Of a stretch of 64,000 nt of DNA, positions 45,304 to 53,947 are shown piece by piece. The position numbers and the translations under genes are program-made. The stretch is from Oscillospiraceae bacterium (GTDB lineage: Bacteria; Bacillota; Clostridia; Oscillospirales; Acutalibacteraceae). The DNA is taken from positions 1 to 64,000 of the forward strand of contig SVOG01000005.1 in the NCBI GenBank assembly GCA_015066525.1, written 5' to 3'. The first letter of the stretch is position 1, and the number at the start of each line of letters is the position of its first letter. A model generated the notes under the pieces. The model had not been told where the DNA came from. It searched no databases and saw nothing but the letters and a program-made list of their open reading frames with translations.

Positions 45304-45682
45304 TATAAAGCGGCTGATTATCGTATTATCCGTGCTTGTTACTTTTGCTGCGTTGCTCACCGCCTGCGCTGTGCCCAAAATAACGGGCAGCGCGGCTCGC
45401 AAAACTGCTGAAAAAGAGGCGGAACTCTTCGATACCACCGAGGAGAGCGAGATTGTCGTGACTGGCGTTCCACAGAGCACAACAAAAGCGGCAGAAAGTA
45501 ACGAAACAACAACCAGAACAAACTCAAACTCCGATACTTTAACACAAATTGCGGATAACGATGTAACCTTCAGCACTTCAAAATCAGAAACAATGCACGC
45601 CGCCGCACAATCTACCACACAAAAAGAAAAGCCCACTCAGTCGCAAACCGACGCGGAGGGCTGGATTGACAAGTGGTACTAA
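45284..45682 (+). CDS. small Ser/Thr-rich lipoprotein ending in EGWIDKWY
   Basis: Lipobox IVLSVLVTFAALLTAC, Ser/Thr-rich linker, C-terminal DAEGWIDKWY; overlaps the end of peptide 2. Confidence 0.7.
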   Translation: MCRSAVNIKRLIIVLSVLVTFAALLTACAVPKITGSAARKTAEKEAELFDTTEESEIVVTGVPQSTTKAAESNETTTRTNSNSDTLTQIADNDVTFSTSKSETMHAAAQSTTQKEKPTQSQTDAEGWIDKWY

Positions 45683-45945
45683 TTCAGGTTTTAGGTTATA
45701 GGTTTCAGGTGTCAGTAGGGACAGGCATTGCCCGTCCGCATTACAATCGGGTGCGAGTGTCCCACCCACAATTCGTAACTCGTAACTCGTAACTCGTCAT
45801 TTATGCGGACCGATGTGGTCATCGGTCCCTACATACTCAATGCATCGAGCAACCGTAGGGAGCGGCGACCACGACGCTCCGCATAATCGGGTGCGGGTGT
45901 CCCGCCCGACACTAACCACTAATCACTTATCACTCCACACTAAAA
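45683..45945. repeat. intergenic repeat island: GGTTTTA-type, CTCGTAA-type and ACTAATC-type heptamers plus hairpins and GGGTGCGGGTGTCCCGCCC
   Basis: Arrays at 45683-45715, 45772-45799 and 45911-45945; hairpins at 45716-45740 and about 45809-45885. Confidence 0.75.
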
Positions 45946-45968
45946 AAGCACCCCGAGGGGTGCTTTTT
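45942..45968. terminator. bidirectional terminator
   Basis: AAAAAGCACCCC-ga-GGGGTGCTTTTT. Confidence 0.8.
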
Positions 45969-45971
45969 GCA

Positions 45972-47225
45972 TTACAGATAATTCATTGGGTTTACTCTGG
46001 TGCCGTTGATTCTGACCTCAAAGTGACAGTGCGGACCGGTGGAATTACCCGTCGAGCCGCTGCGGGCGATGACCTGACCCTTTGTAACATGCGTGCCAAC
46101 GCCGACGAGCAGCGTGGTGTTGTGCGCATAGAGGGTGGAGAGTCCGTTGCCGTGGTCGATAATCAGATAGTGACCGTAGCTGTAATTGAGATTCTTGGCG
46201 AGGATAACCGTACCCGATGCCGCCGCGTAGACCGAACTGCCGCTCGGACACGGGAAGTCAACACCGCCGTGGTAACGACCGCTCGAGTAGCAGGGAAAGC
46301 CTGCCGAAATACCGCGGTAATCCGTCGGATAGCCGAGTCTGCCGCTGTGCGAGCCGCTGCCCGAACTGCCTGAAATGGAGCCGCTGCCCCTCGACGCTCT
46401 CGCGTATGCCGCGTCGATTTCCTGCTGTACTTCTCTGAGACGGGACTCATTCTTTTCGATGGATTCCTGATACTCCGCCGACTGGCTGGAGAGCTGCTTC
46501 ATCTTCGCGTTGAGTTCTGCGACTTCTTTGTCGAGTTCTGCCTTGGATGAGGCAATCTTGGCAATGTTTTTGTCGAGTTCCGCCTTATCCTCTTTGAGCT
46601 TTGCTTTATCCTCGTTGAGCTTGATGCGGCTCTTTTCGAGGTCAGCCTTCTGCTTTTCGATTTCGCTCATCTGCTCCATCAGCGAGTCGAGCACCGCGCT
46701 GTCCTTCTCGGACACGGATTTAATCATCTGGCTGCGCGTGAGGATGGAGCTGATGTCCTCGCTGGTGAGCAGCACTTCGAGATTGCTGGCGCTGCCCGAT
46801 ATGTACATTGCTCTCAGACGCTGGCAGTATTCGGCGTAATTCTTGTCGAATTCTGCCTGCTTTGCGTCAATTTCCGCCTGTGTCTTTTCGATTTTTGCCT
46901 CGGTTTTGTCGATATCGCTCTGTACCTTATTGATTTCGCCCTGGAGTGCGTTTGCGTCCTCCTGGAGCACGTCAATCTGGTCCTGCTTGAGTTTAATCTT
47001 CTTGTCGAGTGCGGTGATGTATTCCTGCGTTTCGGCTTTCTTTTCTTTCAGACCCGAAATCTTCTTTTCCGCCTCGTCAATCTGCTGCTGAATTTTTGCT
47101 TTTTTCTCCTTCAGCGCGGAGGTACTCTCCGCGTAAGCAGTGGAGCCGAGGGTACAGAATACAAAACCGATGCAAAGGATTAACGATATGATTTTGGAAA
47201 ATTTATTATACTGCACTAATCTCAC
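45972..47225 (-). CDS. coiled-coil M23 peptidase, murein hydrolase activator (EnvC-like)
   Basis: Long coiled coil then HGGVDFPCPSGSSVYAAASGTV, GNSTGPHCHFEVRING; downstream of ftsX. Confidence 0.93.
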   Translation of the reverse strand: MRLVQYNKFSKIISLILCIGFVFCTLGSTAYAESTSALKEKKAKIQQQIDEAEKKISGLKEKKAETQEYITALDKKIKLKQDQIDVLQEDANALQGEINKVQSDIDKTEAKIEKTQAEIDAKQAEFDKNYAEYCQRLRAMYISGSASNLEVLLTSEDISSILTRSQMIKSVSEKDSAVLDSLMEQMSEIEKQKADLEKSRIKLNEDKAKLKEDKAELDKNIAKIASSKAELDKEVAELNAKMKQLSSQSAEYQESIEKNESRLREVQQEIDAAYARASRGSGSISGSSGSGSHSGRLGYPTDYRGISAGFPCYSSGRYHGGVDFPCPSGSSVYAAASGTVILAKNLNYSYGHYLIIDHGNGLSTLYAHNTTLLVGVGTHVTKGQVIARSGSTGNSTGPHCHFEVRINGTRVNPMNYL

Positions 47226-48144
47226 TGCCTTCCTTATTAAGATATCTTCTCATTGTAATGAGTGAGCCGCCGACACCGCTGACAATACCGATGGCGATGA
47301 AGATGCCGAGCATCGGCAATGCGTAGTCGGTGAAACTCAGCGCCTCGAGTCCGAGCGAGGTAATCAGTTCGTCGAAACTGCGTGTCGCGAGTTCATAGAC
47401 GCCCCACACTGCACCGAGTGAGAGTACGCCCGAAATAATGCCGAGCACGATGCCCTCTACGACAAACGGCAAGCGTACAAATGAATTTGTCGCGCCGACG
47501 GATTTCATAATGCTGATTTCGAGACGGCGGGAATAAACGGTCAGTTTAATCGTGTTCGATATGATGAACAGCGAAATGGCAAAGAGCACCGATATGATGA
47601 CGATTGCGATAATGCTGATGCCGTGGCTGATGGTGTCGAGCTTTTTGGCAAGGTCGCTGTTTTCGCGTACGGTGACATTGTCGAGCTGCTTAATCTCCCT
47701 GACCGTTTCCTTGAACTGTCCGAGATTGGCGACCGTTACCTTGTACGCGTCGGGCAGGGGAATGTCGCTGCTGACGGTGGTGAAGAATTCAGCCTGCGCC
47801 GACTCCATCGTCTTGAGCTGCTGCTTCCATGCGGATTCTTTGCTGACGAAATCCACGCTTGCCACATTTGTCATGCCCTTGAGCTGTTCGCCGATGGCGG
47901 TGACGCCTGCCTCGTCGACGATGATGTTGCCTTCCTTGTCCTTGTCGTTGATGTATACCATAATAACGTTCTCGTTTTCAATACGGTCAACGAGCGCGTT
48001 AATGTTGAGGAAAATCATCGCGGTTGAGCCGATGATAACGAGGCATGAGAGGAGGACACAGATGGACGCAACGGACATCATTCTGTTGGACCAGGTGTTG
48101 CGAAAGCCCTCTTTAATGAGATACTTCAGACTTGCTGCGTTCAT
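47206..48144 (-). CDS. ftsX: cell division permease-like protein FtsX
   Basis: LIKEGFRNTWSNRMMSVASICVLLSCLVIIGSTAMI; adjacent to ftsE. Confidence 0.95.
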   Translation of the reverse strand: MNAASLKYLIKEGFRNTWSNRMMSVASICVLLSCLVIIGSTAMIFLNINALVDRIENENVIMVYINDKDKEGNIIVDEAGVTAIGEQLKGMTNVASVDFVSKESAWKQQLKTMESAQAEFFTTVSSDIPLPDAYKVTVANLGQFKETVREIKQLDNVTVRENSDLAKKLDTISHGISIIAIVIISVLFAISLFIISNTIKLTVYSRRLEISIMKSVGATNSFVRLPFVVEGIVLGIISGVLSLGAVWGVYELATRSFDELITSLGLEALSFTDYALPMLGIFIAIGIVSGVGGSLITMRRYLNKEGSEISAV

Positions 48145-49001
48145 ACTTCCTCACCTCCCGTCTCTTCTTTCGCATCCGTTTCGGGTGCAGCCTCTTCGGG
48201 CTTGTCCTCGCCGCTGACGATGTCGCCGAGATTGTCGAATACTTCGCTGACGTTCTCCTGCTTGACATCCTCTTCGTAGTAGAACATATCGGTTACCTTT
48301 TCCTGCTCCTTCGTCTTGAACTTCGCGAAGGTCGGGTCGGGTGTGTCGGATACGACCTGTCCGTTCTGGATGACGATAACGCGGCGCTGGAAGGAGCGCA
48401 CGAGTTCGTGTTCGTGGGTTACCATTACGACGGTCGTGCCGCTGTTATTAATCTTGGTGAGTAAGTCCACAATCTCGTGGCTCATTTCGGGGTCTACGTT
48501 ACCCGTCGGCTCATCGGCGATGATGAGGTCGGGGTTGTTGACGAGTGCGCGCGCGAGCGATACACGCTGCTGCTCGCCGCCCGAAAGCTCGTTGGGCATC
48601 GAGCGCGCCTTCTTCGAAAGACCGACGAGGTTTAAGATATAGGGCACACGTTTTCTGATTTCTGCTTCCTTCGTGCCAATGACGCGCATCGCAAATGCGA
48701 CGTTGTCGTAGACGCTCATCTTGGGGATGATGCGGAAATCCTGGAAGACGATACCCATCGTTCTTCTGTAATACGGCACCTTGCGCTTCTTGAGCTCGGA
48801 GGACTTGTAACCGTTGACGATGACTTCGCCCTCGGTGGGTTTCTCCTCGTGCATAATGAGCTTGAGAAACGTACTCTTGCCGGCGCCCGAGGAGCCTACG
48901 ACAAATACGAATTCGCCGTCCTCAATCTTGATGTTGACGTTATCAAGCGCCTTTGTGCCGTTGCTGTCATATACTTTAGTGACATCCTTGAATTCTATCA
49001 C
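48141..49001 (-). CDS. ftsE: cell division ATP-binding protein FtsE
   Basis: GSSGAGKSTFLKLI, LSGGEQQRVSLARALVNNPDLIIADEPTGNVDP; GTG start assumed. Confidence 0.95.
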   Translation of the reverse strand: MIEFKDVTKVYDSNGTKALDNVNIKIEDGEFVFVVGSSGAGKSTFLKLIMHEEKPTEGEVIVNGYKSSELKKRKVPYYRRTMGIVFQDFRIIPKMSVYDNVAFAMRVIGTKEAEIRKRVPYILNLVGLSKKARSMPNELSGGEQQRVSLARALVNNPDLIIADEPTGNVDPEMSHEIVDLLTKINNSGTTVVMVTHEHELVRSFQRRVIVIQNGQVVSDTPDPTFAKFKTKEQEKVTDMFYYEEDVKQENVSEVFDNLGDIVSGEDKPEEAAPETDAKEETGGEEV

Positions 49002-49246
49002 GGCTTTTCTCCTAACCTGTTTTATTGAACTGCACCCGCGTGGGCGCACTTCCATATATACAAAATATATAATACATCACATAGGGTGAAAATTCAAGTG
49101 TTAAGTGTTATTTTTTTGTAAATATTGTAACATTTGTGTAAACTGCTCCCTATTCTGCCTCGGGTTTTCTTACGGGAGGGGAAAACGATTGACTTTGCCT
49201 TTTCTTAATAGTATAATACTTAAACAACCTTAATTTGGAGCAGTAT

Positions 49247-49897
49247 ATGGATATTAAGATTTCACCCTCAATTCTATCGAGCGACTATGCGAATCTCCAG
49301 CGTGAGCTCGGGCGCATTGACAACGCGGATTTGATACATATTGACGTGATGGACGGGCACTTTGTGCCGAATATCACCATCGGCATCCCTGTGATTCAGG
49401 CGCTCAAGAAGGTGTGCGACATCCCGTTTGACGTTCATCTGATGATTAGCCAGCCGTATGATTATATCGAAGCGTTTGCGAATGCGGGCGCGGATATCAT
49501 CTGCTTTCACGCTGAGAGCGAGGGCAACATCGGCGCCACCGTCGACAGAATCCTTTTCTTTGGTAAGAAGGCGGCAATCGCCGTAAAACCCGATACGGAT
49601 ATTGACGTCGTCCTGCCGTATCTCGATAAACTCTCGATGGTGCTCGTGATGACCGTGGAGCCGGGCTTCGGCGGTCAGAGCTTTATGGAGCGCGTGCTCC
49701 CGAAAATTCAGAAGGTGCGCGAAATTCGTCCCGATATTGATATCGAGGTGGACGGCGGCGTGGATTATTCCACGGTGACGCTCGCCGCCGAGGCGGGGGC
49801 GAATGTCTTTGTCGCAGGCTCCGCCGTGTTCGGCGCTGCATCCCCCGCGGACGCGATTGAAACGCTCAGAAATAACGCACAGTCAGTGATGTCATAA
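49247..49897 (+). CDS. rpe: ribulose-phosphate 3-epimerase
   Basis: KISPSILSSDYANLQRELGRI, IHIDVMDGHFVPNITIG, EVDGGVD. Confidence 0.97.
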   Translation: MDIKISPSILSSDYANLQRELGRIDNADLIHIDVMDGHFVPNITIGIPVIQALKKVCDIPFDVHLMISQPYDYIEAFANAGADIICFHAESEGNIGATVDRILFFGKKAAIAVKPDTDIDVVLPYLDKLSMVLVMTVEPGFGGQSFMERVLPKIQKVREIRPDIDIEVDGGVDYSTVTLAAEAGANVFVAGSAVFGAASPADAIETLRNNAQSVMS

Positions 49898-50937
49898 TGA
49901 AGAAAAAACGCTTTTATAACGATAAGAAACGCAATCAGAAGTGGACCGAGCCCGAGCAGGGGCGCAAGATTGCCTTTGCCGATAAGTATATTGAGGGCGG
50001 CACGTCGGATAAATTCGATGCCAAGCGCCCGAAGTATAAGGGCTACTCCACCGAAAATCAGAATAAGAATGAAATCCGTCTGAGGCGCTTTATCATCCTC
50101 GTGTGCAGCCTTGCGCTCATTGCGGTCGGCTATATCGGGATGGACGTTTATCTTACGCGCCACGCCCGACCCGTCGAGAATCTCAAGCAGAGCGTGACGG
50201 CGCAGAGCAGTATGGCGGATATGCAGGTGAATTTCTCCGCGGCTCAGACCGACGGCATCAGCCTCGATAACTCGGTGATGCTCTCGGCAGTGATGAACGG
50301 CGTGCAGAAAAACGGCTACACCGCCATCGCCTTTGAGGCAAAGCGCGCCGACGGCACCGTCGGCTACGCTTCCAAACTGGCGTCGGTCGACACCTTTGCG
50401 GCAATCAGCTCGCCCGCGGCAAAACCCGCGCAGTCGATTAAGGCGATGCTGCAAAACGATGTGCTGCCCATTGCCGAAATCTGTTGCTACAAGGATAATG
50501 TTCTTGCGCTGCAGGCAAACGGCGCCGCGATTATGCAGGGCAAGAAACCCTATAAGGACGCGGACGGCAACGCCTACCTGAATCCCGACAGCGCGTTCAC
50601 TTATAACTATATCAAGGACATCATCGTCGAGCTGAATTCCTACGGCGTGACGGTGTTCGTGCTCTCGGGCTGTGATTTGCCCGAGGACATCAGCGGGAAA
50701 TACGGCGACGGCTTTCAGACGCTTTCAAAGAAGCTTTATGCCGATATTGATGCGAATATCAAACTGCTTGAGGCAGTCGAGGTCAGCGTCAATCCAAAAT
50801 CGTTGCAAAAGGATGTTGCCGCTATGAAAAAGGCGGATAAGCATCACGCCTATGTCGTGAAAACGACGGTCGAGGATAAGAAACTCATCGCAGCCCTGCT
50901 GAAGAAAAATATCACCACATTTGTGATTGAGAATTAA
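49897..50937 (+). CDS. single-TM protein with a glycoside-hydrolase-like extracellular domain
   Basis: TM RFIILVCSLALIAVGYIGMDVYL; no confident catalytic assignment. Confidence 0.5.
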   Translation: MKKKRFYNDKKRNQKWTEPEQGRKIAFADKYIEGGTSDKFDAKRPKYKGYSTENQNKNEIRLRRFIILVCSLALIAVGYIGMDVYLTRHARPVENLKQSVTAQSSMADMQVNFSAAQTDGISLDNSVMLSAVMNGVQKNGYTAIAFEAKRADGTVGYASKLASVDTFAAISSPAAKPAQSIKAMLQNDVLPIAEICCYKDNVLALQANGAAIMQGKKPYKDADGNAYLNPDSAFTYNYIKDIIVELNSYGVTVFVLSGCDLPEDISGKYGDGFQTLSKKLYADIDANIKLLEAVEVSVNPKSLQKDVAAMKKADKHHAYVVKTTVEDKKLIAALLKKNITTFVIEN

Positions 50938-50947
50938 GAGGTGCTCC

Positions 50948-51775
50948 GTGAAAAAAGCAAAGAAAGTAGTATTACTCAGTCTCGCGCTGCTGATGATAGC
51001 GGTACCGCTTACCGCGTTCGGCGCAACGGGAGAACTGCAGGCGGTGTCCTTCAGAAATGCGCAGATTGTGGAGAAATTCTCTCCCGAGAAGTATGACTAT
51101 ACGCTGAAACTCACCGACCCTAAGACAACGCCGACGCTCAAGGATTATCGCCTCAGCGGCGACGCCAATCTCTTCGTTACCTATTCCTATGATGACGCGC
51201 GGCACCAGACGGGCGTTCAGGTAACGCTCGAGTACGCGAGCGGCTCGACGATTTACTCGTTTCATTATCAGAATGCCGCGTTTTACGACAAGAGCGAGAA
51301 TAATTATCTCAGAGAGATTCAATGCCCGTTCGGTGTGGTAGACCCTGCGATTACGCGCGATACGACGGACTACCGACTCTATATTCCGAGCGACCTGACA
51401 ACGCTGAATTTATCAGCGGCGACCGAGGATATCGGCGCGTACTGCGAGATGCCGACCGAGATTGCCCTGTCCGCCGAGCAGGAACTCGATATTCCGGTGA
51501 CCGTCACCGCCTCAAACGGGGAAAAGCGCCTGTATTCCTTTTCCGTAAAACGCACGGATAAGACGACGAAGGAATTTGCCCTGCTTGTAGAGAGCGGCAA
51601 TACGGATATCCTCGTCAGGAGCGAACGCTTTTATCAGAAACCCGCATTTTTGATTGCCGTACTTGCCACTGCGGGTGCGATTCTGCTGTTGATGCTCCTT
51701 GTGAGAATCGCCAAGCGCCTCACGGTGGAAGTCAGCGACACGGACGAAAAAGAATTTTTTGATACAACCGAATAA
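50948..51775 (+). CDS. secreted protein with cadherin-like beta-sandwich repeats and a C-terminal TM
   Basis: GTG start, signal peptide, paired EKYDYTLKL / TDYRLYIP repeats, C-terminal TM. Confidence 0.65.
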   Translation: MKKAKKVVLLSLALLMIAVPLTAFGATGELQAVSFRNAQIVEKFSPEKYDYTLKLTDPKTTPTLKDYRLSGDANLFVTYSYDDARHQTGVQVTLEYASGSTIYSFHYQNAAFYDKSENNYLREIQCPFGVVDPAITRDTTDYRLYIPSDLTTLNLSAATEDIGAYCEMPTEIALSAEQELDIPVTVTASNGEKRLYSFSVKRTDKTTKEFALLVESGNTDILVRSERFYQKPAFLIAVLATAGAILLLMLLVRIAKRLTVEVSDTDEKEFFDTTE

Positions 51776-51821
51776 ACGGCAAAACTTTGCCGTGTGACAA
51801 CGAAAGGAGGATTGATTCTGA

Positions 51822-53204
51822 ATGGAATTTGAAATGGAAGAACTCATTGAACGCATCGGTGAGCACTATGAAAAGCGTGAGCTTTCGAAAATCAAAGAAA
51901 TCCTCAGCGAAATCAATCCTGCCGATATTGCGGCGATTCTTGAGGAACTGCCCGAAAATCAGCGATTGCTCTTTTTCCGCCTGCTCTCTAAGGAGGACGC
52001 AGCGGATACCTTTGTCGAACTGGAAGGCGATACCCAGGAGGCGCTGATTCACGGCATTTCGGATACCGAGCTGCGTGAAGTGCTCGACGAACTGTACCTC
52101 GACGATGCCGTTGATATTATCGAGGAAATGCCCGCGACGCTCGTGAAGCGTATCCTCCAGAACACCGACCGCGAGACGCGTAATTCGATTAATATCCTGC
52201 TGAAATATCCCGAGGACTCCGCCGGCTCGATCATGACGCCCGAGTTCGTCGACCTGAAGAAGGATATGACCGTAGAGGATGCCTTTAAGCGCATCCGCCG
52301 TACCGGTGTGGATAAGGAGACGGTGTACACCTGCTACGTCACCGATGCCTCCCGCCATCTGCTCGGCGTTACGACGGTCAAGGATTTGCTCCTGCACGAT
52401 TACGACGATATTATCGAGGATTTTATGGAGACGAATGTCATCTATATCAACACCCTCGATGACCAGGAGCTGGCAGCCCAGCAATTTGATAAGTATAATT
52501 TCCTCGCGCTTCCCGTCGTGGATATGGAGGAGCGCCTCGTCGGTATTATCACCATCGACGACGCTCTCGATGTCATCCAGGAGGAGAACACCGAGGATAT
52601 CCAGAAGATGAACGCGATGCTCCCGACGGAGAAAACCTATCTCAGGACGACCGTCTTTGAGACCTGGAAGAGCCGCTTCCCGTGGCTGCTTCTCCTGATG
52701 GTGTCGGCAACCTTCACGGGCTCGATTATTACGAGCTTTGAGGATAAACTCGCCACGCTTACCATCCTCACCGCCTTTATCCCGATGCTGATGGACACGG
52801 GCGGTAATTCGGGCGGACAGGCGAGCGTTACCGTCATCCGTGCGATGTCGCTCGGCGAGGTGGCGTTTAAGGATTATTTCAAGGTAATCTGGAAGGAAAT
52901 CCGCGTCGGACTTTTCTGCGGACTGACGCTCGCGGCGGTCAATTTTGCGAAAATCTGGCTCGTTGACAAGATGCTCTTCCATAACGATGAGATTACGCTG
53001 CTGATTGATATTGCCATCTGTCTGACGCTCGTCGTGGAGATTGTGTTTGCCAAATTCATCGGCGCGACCCTCCCGATGCTCGCTAAGAAAATCGGATTTG
53101 ACCCGGCTGTTATGTCGTCGCCGTTTATTACGACGATTGTCGACGCCGTGTCCCTTCTCGTATTCTTTAGCATCTCGAGTGCCGTCATCCCGCAACTGAG
53201 ATAA
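51822..53204 (+). CDS. mgtE: magnesium transporter MgtE
   Basis: MgtE N domain, CBS pair, LMDTGGNSGGQASVTVIRAMSLGEV. Confidence 0.97.
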   Translation: MEFEMEELIERIGEHYEKRELSKIKEILSEINPADIAAILEELPENQRLLFFRLLSKEDAADTFVELEGDTQEALIHGISDTELREVLDELYLDDAVDIIEEMPATLVKRILQNTDRETRNSINILLKYPEDSAGSIMTPEFVDLKKDMTVEDAFKRIRRTGVDKETVYTCYVTDASRHLLGVTTVKDLLLHDYDDIIEDFMETNVIYINTLDDQELAAQQFDKYNFLALPVVDMEERLVGIITIDDALDVIQEENTEDIQKMNAMLPTEKTYLRTTVFETWKSRFPWLLLLMVSATFTGSIITSFEDKLATLTILTAFIPMLMDTGGNSGGQASVTVIRAMSLGEVAFKDYFKVIWKEIRVGLFCGLTLAAVNFAKIWLVDKMLFHNDEITLLIDIAICLTLVVEIVFAKFIGATLPMLAKKIGFDPAVMSSPFITTIVDAVSLLVFFSISSAVIPQLR

Positions 53205-53210
53205 AATAAA

Positions 53211-53242
53211 GCGGCTGAGTTTTGAACTCAGCCGCTCTTTTT
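53211..53242. terminator. bidirectional terminator
   Basis: GCGGCTGAGT-tttg-AACTCAGCCGC plus T-tract. Confidence 0.85.
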
Positions 53243-53749
53243 TATTGTCTCAATCAATCGGGAATTGTCTGTCAGTTCAATATAATACGGACAGATGTTT
53301 TCATAGTGCCCGTCCTTCATTCTGAAACCTTTGGGGATAACGCCGAGCCCGGTAAATCCAACACGCTCATAAAGATGTCTTGCGTGGATATTACTTTCAA
53401 CGACGGCGTTGAATTGCAGTATTTTGAAGCCGATTTTCCCGGCATTTTCAATACAGTCAAGCACTAATTTTTCGCCGATATGTTTCCCTCTGCAAGAGGA
53501 ACTGACGGCGTAACTTGCGTTGCAGATATGACCGCATCTGCCGACATTATTCGGGTGAAGAATATAGAGCCCGACGACCTTACCGTTATCCTCCGCTACG
53601 CCGCAGTAACTCTGTGAGGCAAAGAATTGCGCTCCCGTTTCGCAATCGAGTAACTCTTCCTGCGGAAAAGCGACCCCGTCTTCCACGACTTCATTCCAAA
53701 TCGCAATCATTGCCGCTAAATCTTTTTCATTATATTGCCTGATATTCAT
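53228..53749 (-). CDS. GNAT family N-acetyltransferase
   Basis: SSCRGKHIGEKLVLDCIENAGKIGFKILQFNAVVESN. Confidence 0.88.
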   Translation of the reverse strand: MNIRQYNEKDLAAMIAIWNEVVEDGVAFPQEELLDCETGAQFFASQSYCGVAEDNGKVVGLYILHPNNVGRCGHICNASYAVSSSCRGKHIGEKLVLDCIENAGKIGFKILQFNAVVESNIHARHLYERVGFTGLGVIPKGFRMKDGHYENICPYYIELTDNSRLIETIKKSG

Positions 53750-53947
53750 ATCATCATTCCCGTAATTCCTGATTTGTCCGTATCATTATACCACAGCATT
53801 TTGCAAAGAGCAAATCCACTCAGACCGAAAGGAAAACACTCTGTGATGAATGAACAATCTCGCCTTGCCCGATATGGAATGTAAATATCTTTAAGGATTA
53901 ATTAAATATGGAGAACCTTCATAGGAAGGTTCTCCATAGGGTGCGCC

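Noticed and set aside
45683-45945. Possible CRISPR array in the repeat island
   Set aside because: Units are 7 bp without unique spacers; no cas genes
51732-53195. 487-aa minus-strand ORF
   Set aside because: Antisense to mgtE; Asp/Arg/His-rich mirror product
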